Source of the DNA: Candidatus Accumulibacter sp. ACC003
GTDB taxonomy: Bacteria > Pseudomonadota > Gammaproteobacteria > Burkholderiales > Rhodocyclaceae
Direction of reading: 5' to 3'
Length of the DNA stretch: 64,000 bases
Assembly (NCBI RefSeq): GCF_907163085.1
Contig: NZ_CAJQTX010000010.1
Coordinates: 1-64,000 of the forward strand
Shown: positions 18,814-26,307 of the stretch, in pieces
How the letters are laid out: every line of letters begins with the position of its first letter
Numbering within the stretch: position 1 is the first letter of the stretch
Position numbers and translations under genes: made by a program
Notes under the pieces: generated by a model
The model's database searches: none
Seen by the model: only the letters and a program-made list of their open reading frames with translations
Told to the model about the DNA's origin: nothing

Positions 18814-19842
18814 TCATTTGATGCGCCGCATCTCGACTTCGACGGCTTTCACGACGCTGCTCGGCAGGGCGACGAAGTCGAGTCCGTCAGCCAGCGACTG
18901 ACCGTTGTTGAGCGCCCAGGTGAAGAAATCGACGACGCCCTGTTGGCCGTCAGGGTTATCGCCTTTCTCGTAGGCCAGGATGTAGGTCGCGGTGACGATC
19001 GGCCAGGCGTCCTTGTTGGTCTGGTCTATGAGGTCCGGCGCCATCCCCTTGACGCTGAAATTGGCGCCAGCGGCGGCGGCCTTGAAGCTGTCGCCGCTGG
19101 GCACAACGAAATTGCCCGACTTGTTGCTCAAGGCGATGAACTTCAGGCCATTTTTCCTGGCATCGGCGAAATCGACGTAGCCGATGGTGCCGACGATCTT
19201 CTGCACGTTGGCCGCGACGCCAGCGTTGCCCTTGCCGCCAATTCCGTTGGCCGGCCAGTTGACGCTCTTGCCCACACCGACTTCGCTCTTGAAGGCGGCA
19301 GACTGGCGGGCCAGATAGTTGGTCATGACGTCGGTGGTCCCCGAACCGTCCGAGCGGTGCACGATGGTGATCGCCGTGTCGGGAAGCTTGGCGCCCGAGT
19401 TCAGCCTGGCGATCGCGGGATCGTTCCACTTCCTGATCGCGCCGCGGAAAATGTCGGCGGCGGTGGCTCCGTCGAGCTTCAACTGACCCGACGCGATGCC
19501 GGGCACGTTGGCCACGATAGTCACGCCGCCCATGACGGCGGGAACCTGCACCAGGCCAGCGCTGGCGAGGTCGGATTCAGCGAGTGGCGCGTCGGTAGCG
19601 CCGAAGTCGACGGTCTTGGCCTTGATCTGTTTGATGCCGCCCGAAGAACCGATTCCCTGATAGTTCACCGTGTTGCCGCTTGCCGCCTTGTAGGCCTCGG
19701 CCCACTTGCTGTACACGGCGTAAGGGAAAGTCGCTCCGGCGCCGGTGATATCGGCCGCTTGCGCGGCGACGCCGGCACAGCCCATGGCGATCGCCGCCGC
19801 CAGACGCGAGAGTTTCAGGAAACTACGTTTGCAAGTGATCAT
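18814..19842 (-). CDS. pstS: Periplasmic phosphate-binding protein
   Basis: The ATG at 19842 is preceded by a GGAG element. It gives a 342-residue precursor with a signal peptide ending at GVAAQAA. The mature start DITGAGATFPYAVYSKW is the classic PstS beginning, and the phosphate-binding loops YQGIGSSGGIKQI and VHRSDGSGTTDV are intact. The frame is open for another 113 codons upstream, but that part overlaps phoR and lacks a signal peptide, so it is rejected. PstS captures phosphate for PstCAB. The 211-base gap before it contains a candidate Pho box and a strong palindrome, which suggests its own regulated promoter. Confidence 0.96.
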   Translation of the reverse strand: MITCKRSFLKLSRLAAAIAMGCAGVAAQAADITGAGATFPYAVYSKWAEAYKAASGNTVNYQGIGSSGGIKQIKAKTVDFGATDAPLAESDLASAGLVQVPAVMGGVTIVANVPGIASGQLKLDGATAADIFRGAIRKWNDPAIARLNSGAKLPDTAITIVHRSDGSGTTDVMTNYLARQSAAFKSEVGVGKSVNWPANGIGGKGNAGVAANVQKIVGTIGYVDFADARKNGLKFIALSNKSGNFVVPSGDSFKAAAAGANFSVKGMAPDLIDQTNKDAWPIVTATYILAYEKGDNPDGQQGVVDFFTWALNNGQSLADGLDFVALPSSVVKAVEVEMRRIK

Positions 19843-19857
19843 GATCGCTCCAGTAAG

Positions 19858-19877
19858 TTGACACTTTGGTGTGTCAA
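19858..19877. promoter_or_regulatory. Perfect dyad just upstream of pstS
   Basis: A seven-base inverted repeat (TTGACAC and GTGTCAA with a six-base spacer) ends 15 bases before the pstS ATG. In the mRNA it would form a hairpin next to the ribosome-binding site. As DNA it could be an operator. It is not a canonical Pho box. Confidence 0.5.
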
Positions 19878-19901
19878 TGGCAGCGATCTTACGGGCGCCA
19901 T

Positions 19902-19919
19902 GTTTCAGCGCCGTGACCG
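19902..19919 (-). promoter_or_regulatory. Candidate Pho box for pstS
   Basis: On the minus strand the sequence reads CGGTCAC-GGCG-CTGAAAC. The Pho box consensus is two CTGTCAT-like seven-mers four bases apart. The match is 6 of 7 then 5 of 7 when the variable last base is allowed. It lies about 60 bases upstream of the pstS start, a suitable place for PhoB activation. With no matrix score this is only suggestive. Confidence 0.35.
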
Positions 19920-20053
19920 CGCGATGCCAACGAACATGGCGGTAACGGATCGGCAGCGCGCGGCGCCTTGAACAGGGAGTTGACGGCCAGGGATCCGGCC
20001 GCGCCGGCGAGCAAGGCCCGCCGCTGCCGGCCAGCCGCCTGCCAGGTCGCCGC

Positions 20054-21370
20054 TTAGTCCGCTGGCTGCAGCCGCCAGGATGGAAAGACGACGCGGAAGG
20101 TACTGCCGTGGCCGACTTCGGACTCGATCGCCAGGCTTGCCTGGTGACGCAGGAGGATGTGTTTGACGATCGCCAGGCCAAGGCCGGTGCCGCCGGTTTC
20201 GCGCGAGCGGCCGCGGTCCACGCGATAGAAGCGTTCGGTCACCCGCGGCAGGTGCTCGGCGGCGATACCGACGCCGGAATCACACACCGAAAAAGTGCCG
20301 GCGCCATCGCCATCGCCAACGCTCCATTCAATACGGATACTGCCGCCGGCCGGCGTGTAACGGATGGCGTTCGACACCAGGTTGCCAAAGGCACTGTGCA
20401 GCTCCTTGCGATTGCCGCGCACCGCCGGCCCCTGACAATTGACTTCGAGGCGATGGCGGCCATCGCTGAGGCTTTGCCCTTCGGCCAGCAGCTGCGCCAG
20501 CAGATCGGCCATATCGACGTCCTCTTCGCTCGCTGGCGCGTCGTCGGCTTCCAGCCGCGACAGCGTCAGCAGGTCGTCAACCAGCGTCAACATGCGCGCC
20601 GTCTGATCGCTCATCAGACGCGCGAACTGCCGGCGTTGCTCGGCGTCGAGCACGCCATCGTCGACAAAATGCTCGAGAAAACCGCTGACCACGGTCAATG
20701 GCGTGCGCAGTTCGTGCGAGACGTTGGCGACGAAGGTACTGCGCATCGAGTCGACGCGCCGGGCGTCGGTGACGTCGATGCTGACCAGCAATTTATTGCG
20801 CTCGCCCAGCGGCAAGACGCGCACGGTGTAAACGCGCGTTCGCGCCGCCGGCGACTGCAGAACGAAGGGAACACCCGCGTCCGAAGCAGCCAGATACTCG
20901 GCAAACCCGGGCGCGCGGACGAGATGCTCGATGATCACCCCGGCGTCGCGCGGCAGGCGGATTCCCAGGTGGTGGCTGGCGGCGCGATTGCCCCAGTGAA
21001 TCCGATGGGCGGCATCGACAATCACCAGACCATCGGGAACCGCGTCCATCGCCTCCCTGAACGATCGCAAGCGCGCTTCGACGGTTTCGCGGCTGCGGGC
21101 ATCGTCGCGCAGCCGGCGCCCGAGCTTGGCCAGGACTTCACCGCCTCCACGATCGGCGTCAGCATCGCGGCTATCGTCGGGAGACTCCAGCCATTGCGAA
21201 AGCATCGACAGCTGCCGGCTGCGAATGCCGGCAACAAGGGCGAAAGCCAGCGCCGCCAGCGCCCACGCCCACGCTGAGCCATGGCTCAGCCAGGCCAGCA
21301 CGGCGAAGGCGAGAATTGGCAGAACAGTGGTCAGCAGGAAGCTCGCCAACCATCGCCCGCCACCCGTCAT
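20054..21370 (-). CDS. phoR: Phosphate-regulon sensor histidine kinase
   Basis: The 438-residue kinase has two N-terminal membrane helices (about residues 9-48), a short linker and a PAS domain (about 105-205). The dimerization domain has the phosphorylated His in FVANVSHELRTPLT. The ATPase domain has the N box GNLVSNAIRYTPAGG and G boxes DSGVGIAAEHL and GTGLGLAIVKH. PhoR phosphorylates PhoB when phosphate is scarce. The start overlaps the end of phoB by four bases. Length is normal for the family. Confidence 0.95.
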   Translation of the reverse strand: MTGGGRWLASFLLTTVLPILAFAVLAWLSHGSAWAWALAALAFALVAGIRSRQLSMLSQWLESPDDSRDADADRGGGEVLAKLGRRLRDDARSRETVEARLRSFREAMDAVPDGLVIVDAAHRIHWGNRAASHHLGIRLPRDAGVIIEHLVRAPGFAEYLAASDAGVPFVLQSPAARTRVYTVRVLPLGERNKLLVSIDVTDARRVDSMRSTFVANVSHELRTPLTVVSGFLEHFVDDGVLDAEQRRQFARLMSDQTARMLTLVDDLLTLSRLEADDAPASEEDVDMADLLAQLLAEGQSLSDGRHRLEVNCQGPAVRGNRKELHSAFGNLVSNAIRYTPAGGSIRIEWSVGDGDGAGTFSVCDSGVGIAAEHLPRVTERFYRVDRGRSRETGGTGLGLAIVKHILLRHQASLAIESEVGHGSTFRVVFPSWRLQPAD

Positions 21371-22101
21371 GACGCCGTCAGCTTGGACTCGGCGCGACCA
21401 CTGAGTTTGTAACCCGAACCGCGGACGGTCTCGACGAGTTGTTCGGCCGTCGGTCCGAGCGCGACGCGCAAGCGCCGGATGTGGATATCGACCGTCCGAT
21501 CCTCTATATACACATGGTCGCCCCAGACGTTATCGAGCAGCTGCTGGCGCGTGTAGACGCGCCCGGGGTTGGCCATCAGGAAGCGCAGCAGGCGGAATTC
21601 GGTCGGCGTCAGGGTGATCCGGCGGCCGTCGATACGCGCTTCGTGGCTGACCGTGTCGAGTTCGACCGGACCCGCGTTGAGCGTACCTTTGACGTACTCC
21701 GGAGCGCAGCGACGGAGCACCGCCTGCACCCGCGCAAGGAGTTCCTTGGGGCTGAAAGGCTTGACGATGTAGTCGTCGGCACCGCCTTCAAGACCGGCGA
21801 CACGGTCGGCTTCCTCACCGCGCGCGGTCAGCAGAATGATCGGCAGAGCGCGCGTCCGTGGGTCGTTGCGTAGGCGACCGGTCAGCGCCAGACCCGAGCG
21901 GCCGGGCAGCATCCAGTCGATCAGCGCGATGTCGGGTAGCGTTTCGCGCAACAGCGTCTCGGCGTGTTCGGCGCTATCGGCACAGAGCGGCTGGTAGCCG
22001 CCGCGCAGCAAGGTGAAGCGCAGCAGCTCCTGGATACCCTTGTCGTCCTCGACGACCAGCACCAGCGGCAGCGCCGCCGAGTGGGCAGGAGTTATCGTCA
22101 T
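21367..22101 (-). CDS. phoB: Phosphate-regulon response regulator
   Basis: The 244-residue protein has a receiver domain with the acidic pair EDD at 18-20, phospho-acceptor Asp62 in LIDWMLPG, Thr in LLTARG and Lys114 in VKPFSP. A winged-helix OmpR-type DNA-binding domain follows (about 145-240; recognition region YTRQQLLDNVWGDHVYIEDRTVDIHIRRLR). That strongly matches PhoB; its targets are Pho boxes ahead of pst and related genes. It is coupled to phoU before it and to phoR after it by four-base overlaps. Confidence 0.96.
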   Translation of the reverse strand: MTITPAHSAALPLVLVVEDDKGIQELLRFTLLRGGYQPLCADSAEHAETLLRETLPDIALIDWMLPGRSGLALTGRLRNDPRTRALPIILLTARGEEADRVAGLEGGADDYIVKPFSPKELLARVQAVLRRCAPEYVKGTLNAGPVELDTVSHEARIDGRRITLTPTEFRLLRFLMANPGRVYTRQQLLDNVWGDHVYIEDRTVDIHIRRLRVALGPTAEQLVETVRGSGYKLSGRAESKLTAS

Positions 22102-22796
22102 GCTTCGACCGCCTTCTTGCGAGCCGCACCGGTGTGACGGACGTCGACGCCGCTGACAATGTAGATCACGTTTTCAGCGATGTTCGTCGCATGATCGCCG
22201 ACGCGCTCGATGGCCTTGGCGATCCAGATGATGTCGAGCGCCTCGGTGATCGTCCGCGGGTCTTCCAGCATGTACGTGATCAGTTGCCGCAGGATGGCGT
22301 TGAAGGCCTCGTCGAGCGCCTTGTCGGCGCCGATCACCTGCTGTGCCGCGTCGACATCCATGCGCGCCAGCGCGTCGAGCGCGCCCTGCAGCATGTCGGT
22401 GGCAAGACGTCCGCAATGGTGAATATCGGACAGTCGCGGGATGCGCTGACGGCCGGCGCGCTGCAGCTTGCGCGACATGTTGGCGATTTTCGCGGCCTTG
22501 TCGCCGCTGCGCTCGAGGTCGGTAACGATGCGTGAGACGGCCATCACCAGCCGCAGGTCGCGCGCCGTTGGTTGCCGCCGCGCGATCAACAGCGTGCACT
22601 CCTCGTCGATGCCGACTTCGTGCGCATTGACTTCGCTGTCGCTGTCGATCACCTGCTCCATGGTCTCCAGGCTGCCGCTGCTGAAGGCCTCGATGGCCGC
22701 CACGAGCTGCCTTTCGACGAGGCCGCCCATCTGCAGGATGCGGCTACGGATATGTTCAAGTTCAAGATCGAATTGTTTGCTGAGATGATCGCTCAT
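22098..22796 (-). CDS. phoU: Phosphate-signalling regulator PhoU
   Basis: The 232-residue all-helical protein has two PhoU repeats, each with the metal-binding E/DXXXD-like motif: one in VNAHEVGIDEECTLLIARRQP and a second in AKAIERVGDHATNIAE. PhoU links Pst transport activity to PhoR and keeps the Pho regulon off when phosphate is plentiful. Here it is the first gene of the set, ahead of phoB and phoR, rather than following pstB as in Escherichia coli. I see no obvious Pho box immediately upstream of it. Confidence 0.95.
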   Translation of the reverse strand: MSDHLSKQFDLELEHIRSRILQMGGLVERQLVAAIEAFSSGSLETMEQVIDSDSEVNAHEVGIDEECTLLIARRQPTARDLRLVMAVSRIVTDLERSGDKAAKIANMSRKLQRAGRQRIPRLSDIHHCGRLATDMLQGALDALARMDVDAAQQVIGADKALDEAFNAILRQLITYMLEDPRTITEALDIIWIAKAIERVGDHATNIAENVIYIVSGVDVRHTGAARKKAVEA

Positions 22797-23483
22797 GAGG
22801 CAGGCTGGCGTCCGAAGAGAATAACGGCGGTCAAGCTACGCTGCCCATGTTACCGGAAGATGTCGCCGGCAGCGGCGACGGCGGTCCGTCCTTGCCGATC
22901 CGCTGCTTCGACGGCGAGCGAAACAATGCGTCATGGCCGCGAACAGCAGCCGCCGATCATGACGATCATGAGCGTCCGGCGGGCACGGCGAGGCGCCGTC
23001 AGCGAGCGCTCGCTCGACCAGACCTCAGCTGAACGCCCGCCAGCGCGATGGCCGCACCCTCGTCACCGGAACGGCGAGGCAACGCCGAGGTTCGTGCGGC
23101 GTTCGACAACTGCCAAACGACGCCCGATGGCGTCGCCAGGTCGTTTTCAGGTGAACAGCATTCGCCACCGACCCGATGCACCCCAATGGCCGCGCTGCGG
23201 AGGCAGGGCCGGAGCTGCGGGCGAATTGCGCGGAGTCGGCAGGCGCCAGGAAAGGGCGCACAGTCCCGAGGCACGTCAGCGATCGCCCCACGAGAACATG
23301 GCGTCAGCACGAGCAAACGGCCTCGAACGGCTGCTTGTGTTGCTGACTGGGGAGCTGTCGCTCGTCTCGACTGACAAATTGTCGCCTCATCGGCCGATAG
23401 GACTCCCCCAGCATCCGCGCCGAAAACAGCCCATCACCATCTGGCGAGAGGTGTGGTCAGATTGTTAGCGAACGTCGTAGCGG
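22797..23483. other. Gap without a supported gene
   Basis: This 687-base stretch separates phoU from the HicAB-like pair. Several frames are open for 60-110 codons, but none shows a signal peptide, known motif or ribosome-binding site. I see no tRNA, clear terminator or long repeat. It probably holds the phoU promoter at its left end. Confidence 0.5.
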
Positions 23484-23807
23484 TCAGCCAGCCAGCTTTG
23501 CACTGGCCGGCCTGTTCAGGCTCACGCCTTGCTCGGCCGCCTGCATGGCCAATGAACGATGGACTTCTGGCGGAATTCGGACACGGAACTCACCGCTGTA
23601 GTGTTTTTCCGCCAGAGCTACAGGAACGGCCTCCCCAGCCGTTTTCATGTCGGCGGCGACATCGGATACGACCTGACGGATCCCCTCCAGCGCTGCCTCT
23701 GGCGCCGCTGCGAGCCACGACAGCGACGGAAATTCAGCGCACAGGGCAACGTGTTCGCCGTCCTCGGGCGACCGGGTGACACGGTAGGTGTAATGATCAG
23801 CGCTCAT
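23484..23807 (-). CDS. HicB-like antitoxin, possibly defective
   Basis: Starting at the ATG at 23807 gives 107 residues. The first half is the HicB partial RNase H-like fold (HYTYRVTRSPEDGEHVALCAEFPSLSW is split here as YTYRVTRSPEDGEH and VALCAEFPSLSWLA). The C-terminus is a ribbon-helix-helix-like DNA-binding segment (FRVRIPPEVHRSLAMQAAE, then GVSLNR). The end reads SLNRPASAKLAG where related proteins have SLNR followed by Leu or Tyr and Val. The proline falls in the last helix and may weaken dimer or DNA binding. The start overlaps the upstream hicA-like gene by 11 bases, the usual toxin-first HicAB layout. Confidence 0.75.
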   Translation of the reverse strand: MSADHYTYRVTRSPEDGEHVALCAEFPSLSWLAAAPEAALEGIRQVVSDVAADMKTAGEAVPVALAEKHYSGEFRVRIPPEVHRSLAMQAAEQGVSLNRPASAKLAG

Positions 23808-24054
23808 TGCGCATGCCCGCCAACTCATCAATTGCCGTTAGCACCTGCCGAACCTGATACCCCTTCGCCTTGCCTTTGTCGTTCTGGATGTTGATCCGGG
23901 GATCGCCGACCCAAGGCGTCTGGAAGAGCGCACGACTCGTGCGCGATTGGCGCGGCTTCCCGAAGTATTCCTCGCAAACCCTATCGAGATCTCCGAACCG
24001 GACGTTCGCCGACTCGTGCCTCATTTGATCGAGAATCTTCTGGATAGATGACAT
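23797..24054 (-). CDS. HicA-like toxin with substituted catalytic histidine
   Basis: The 85-residue protein matches a HicA subgroup with the pattern FGDLDRVCEEYFGKPR, then TPWVGDPRINIQNDKGKAKG and YQVRQVLTAIDELA. HicA toxins are small double-stranded-RNA-binding-like mRNA interferases. In this subgroup I expect a Thr-Ser-His motif carrying the catalytic His before the FKTPW stretch; here it reads TSRALFQTPW, so Arg replaces His. That suggests an inactive toxin. The gene precedes and overlaps the hicB-like gene. The family call is recalled from sequence pattern, and the lost histidine needs an alignment. Confidence 0.72.
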   Translation of the reverse strand: MSSIQKILDQMRHESANVRFGDLDRVCEEYFGKPRQSRTSRALFQTPWVGDPRINIQNDKGKAKGYQVRQVLTAIDELAGMRNER

Positions 24055-24157
24055 GGATAAAAGCTACCAATAGCGGCACCACTCTTCAAGCCGATCACTG
24101 GGAAATTTGCGCCCCGGCAGAACAATCAGGCTCCGATCAACAACGACGGAGTCGGTC

Positions 24158-24286
24158 ATGGAATCCACTCAACGCCGCGAACGCGGGAAAAAAGGAAAAC
24201 GGGTCGGCCAGAAGCCGCCTTTGCAGCCCAAGGACATCTGGTCGATCCGTATACATCTGCAGAACACGCACCACGTTCGTGCCATG
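24158..24286 (+). pseudogene. Remnant of a tyrosine-recombinase integrase N-terminus
   Basis: From the ATG at 24158 the frame reads MESTQRRERGKKGKRVGQKP, followed by PLQPKDIWSIRIHLQNTHHVR. This is the beginning of a common phage-type integrase, in which the next residues should read DLAMFNLAIDSKLRGCDLV. Here the similarity stops after about 43 residues and the frame ends at 24352. No catalytic Arg-His-Arg-Tyr domain follows in any frame before the tandem repeat. It is a decayed or truncated copy, marking a past insertion next to the HicAB-like genes. Confidence 0.6.
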
Positions 24287-24449
24287 CTCGCCTGGCTCTG
24301 GCGTCGTGCTCGTCAAGTTGGCGCTCGGCCGGATTTCGCGTGCTTACCGTGACGGACGCGACGCAACTCCGACGGCAACTGCTCGGCGAGCATTCTTCGC
24401 CGACGCATGAATACCTGCAGCTGTCACCGCTCGCGTTCCCGGACCGCTT

Positions 24450-24659
24450 CACGACGCTCAGAGATTCAAGATCATGGTCCGGAGAGTCGAGCGCAAGGCT
24501 CCGGGACTCGATTTCGTCCCTTTGCTAGTCAGCGGCGACTCTCGAAGACTCGACTTCATTCCTTCGAGACTCAGCGCTAACTCTCAAGGACTCAACTTCA
24601 TGACCTGGATAGTCAGCCGTGACTCTCGATGACTCAACTTCATCGCTCGGTGAGTCAGC
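24450..24659. repeat. Five-copy 42-bp tandem repeat
   Basis: Five diverged 42-base units lie head to tail (units near 24659, 24617, 24575, 24533 and 24491, read on the minus strand). On that strand each codes 14 residues in one frame: ADSPSDEVESSRVT, ADYPGHEVESLRVS, AESRRNEVESSRVA, AD-stop-QRDEIESRSLA and LDSPDHDLESLSVV. The frame is open from 24935 to 24156 except for the single TAG in the fourth unit (24525-24527). GAGTC/GACTC five-mers recur within each unit. Whether it is translated is unknown. The rest of that frame looks non-coding, so a DNA-level minisatellite is equally possible. Confidence 0.85.
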
Positions 24660-25068
24660 GCTGATCGTTGAACAGTCGTCGTCAAGCCTCGCAGGCTTGC
24701 GTGCCTGCTTTCGCCGGCCGGGGGCGGGTGGCCAAGCCGCAGGGCGTTTGGTTGGCGGGCAGCGTGGCGACGCAGGCCGTAGCCGATGACCATCGTTTTG
24801 CGGGTCGCCTCCCTGGCCGCGCCGCTCGGACGCTGGTGCCAGCGGACGCCGCCAGGTCGGGAAAATGCATGCGGAAGGAATGTGAAAATCGGCGCCGGCT
24901 GGATTCGCATTGCCATATGCTGCATAATTCTTCACTTATTTGCACGGGTCGCCCCCCCGTTCCCGAAACCAGTGCGACAAGGGAGACCTTCGCCACCGCA
25001 AGCTGTTGCTTGCGTGGGAGGCTCATTCGCCACAGCAAGCACCCCACTCTCCCCCAGCAGGAGCCGTC
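24660..25068. other. Upstream region of the efflux operon, no supported gene
   Basis: The left part contains a short GCAGGC/GCCTGC hairpin near 24692-24712, resembling dispersed GC-rich palindromic elements. The right part, with an AT-richer patch (24895-24945), should hold the efflux operon promoter. The frame of the membrane-fusion gene is open back to 24940, but the GGAG-supported ATG is at 25069. Confidence 0.45.
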
Positions 25069-26301
25069 ATGACCTCTACGCAACTCTCCTTTTCAGGCGC
25101 ACGCCGCACGCTCGGCTACGCCATTGCCGTACTGGCCGGCACGGCGCTGCTGCTCAGCGCCGGCTGTGGCAAGAAAGAAGAGGCAGCGCCGCCGGCGCCG
25201 CCAAGCGTCGACGTCGTCACCGTGGTGCAGAAGGACGTGCCGATCTACCAGGAATGGATCGGCTCGCTGGACGGCGATGTCAATGCGGTCATCCGTCCGC
25301 AGGTCACCGGTTACCTGATCAAGCAGAACTATCGCGAGGGCGACCTGGTGAAAAAGGGTCAATTGCTCTTCCAGATCGACCCGCGCACTTTCCAGGCAGC
25401 GGTCGATCAGGCGAAGGGACTGGTTGCCCAGCAACGCGCGCTCTATCAGACGGCAAAAGCGAATCTGGCGCGGGTCAAGCCTCTGGCGGCCAAGAACGCG
25501 CTCAGCCAGAAGGATCTCGACGACACCACCGGCGCCGAGCTGTCGGCCAAGGCGTCTCTCGACGCCGCCGAAGCGTCGCTGGAGACCGCCAAGCTGAACC
25601 TCAGCTTTACCCGCATCACGTCTCTGATCGAGGGCATCGCCGGCATCGCCAAAGCGCAGATCGGCGACCTGCTGAGCCCGAGCATGCCAACCGAACTGAC
25701 GACCGTATCGACCGTCGATCCGATCAAGGTCTACTTCAACATCAGCGAGCGGGAATATCTCCCCCTGGCGCGGGCCGTCCTCGCCGAGGGCTCCGACCAC
25801 AAACGCAAGCACGTGCCGATCGAGTTGATCCTCGTCGATGGCTCGGTCTTTCCGCATGAGGGCCAGTTCTCGGTGCTCAACCGGCAGGTAGACTCGAGCA
25901 CCGGCACTTTCAAGGCCACGGCCCTCTTCCCGAATCCGGAGCGTTTGCTTCGCCCGGGGCAGTATGGCCGCATCCGGGCGACGATGTCGGTCGCCGAGGG
26001 CGCGCTGCTGGTGCCGCAACGGGCGGTGACCGAAGTCCAGGGCAAGTACCTGCTGGCCGTGGTCGGCGCCGACAACAAGGTCGATATCCGTCCGGTCATG
26101 GTCGGCGAGCGGATCGGTTCAGACTGGATCATCGCCAGCGGCCTGCAGCCGGGTGAGAAGGTGATCGCCGAGGGAACGCAGAAGATCAGGGCGGGAATGA
26201 CGGTCAACCCGAAGCCTTTCGAGCCGCCAGCGCCTGCCGCTGCCAAGCCGACGAAATCCGAGGAAAAACCGGCGGCGCCTGCGCCTGAAAGCAAGGGGTA
26301 A
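25069..26301 (+). CDS. RND efflux membrane-fusion lipoprotein
   Basis: The ATG at 25069 follows CAGGAG and gives 410 residues. A lipoprotein signal (LLLSAGC) leads the mature protein. The lipoyl and hairpin regions follow (VIRPQVTGYLIKQNYREGDLVKKGQLLFQIDPRTFQAAVDQA, quoted in parts: VTGYLIKQNYREGDLVKKGQ and LLFQIDPRTFQAAV). The beta-barrel domain (SFTRITSLIEGIAGIAKAQI) ends with a Pro/Ala-rich tail. It is the AcrA/MexA class of periplasmic adaptor. It is the first gene of a three-gene efflux operon with the pump at 26308 and channel at 29506. The exported substrate is unknown. Confidence 0.93.
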   Translation: MTSTQLSFSGARRTLGYAIAVLAGTALLLSAGCGKKEEAAPPAPPSVDVVTVVQKDVPIYQEWIGSLDGDVNAVIRPQVTGYLIKQNYREGDLVKKGQLLFQIDPRTFQAAVDQAKGLVAQQRALYQTAKANLARVKPLAAKNALSQKDLDDTTGAELSAKASLDAAEASLETAKLNLSFTRITSLIEGIAGIAKAQIGDLLSPSMPTELTTVSTVDPIKVYFNISEREYLPLARAVLAEGSDHKRKHVPIELILVDGSVFPHEGQFSVLNRQVDSSTGTFKATALFPNPERLLRPGQYGRIRATMSVAEGALLVPQRAVTEVQGKYLLAVVGADNKVDIRPVMVGERIGSDWIIASGLQPGEKVIAEGTQKIRAGMTVNPKPFEPPAPAAAKPTKSEEKPAAPAPESKG

Positions 26302-26307
26302 GCCGTC

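Noticed and set aside
19843-20181. 113-codon N-terminal extension of pstS
   Set aside because: It overlaps phoR, lacks a signal peptide, and a GGAG-supported ATG with a good signal peptide lies at 19842.
23025-23316. Short minus-strand frames in the phoU-HicB gap
   Set aside because: The frames overlap each other, lack ribosome sites and motifs, and are of a length expected by chance.
24156-24935. A 260-codon repeat protein spanning the 42-bp repeat
   Set aside because: The frame contains a TAG, and outside the repeat it shows no coding character, start signal or family match. I list the repeat as DNA instead.
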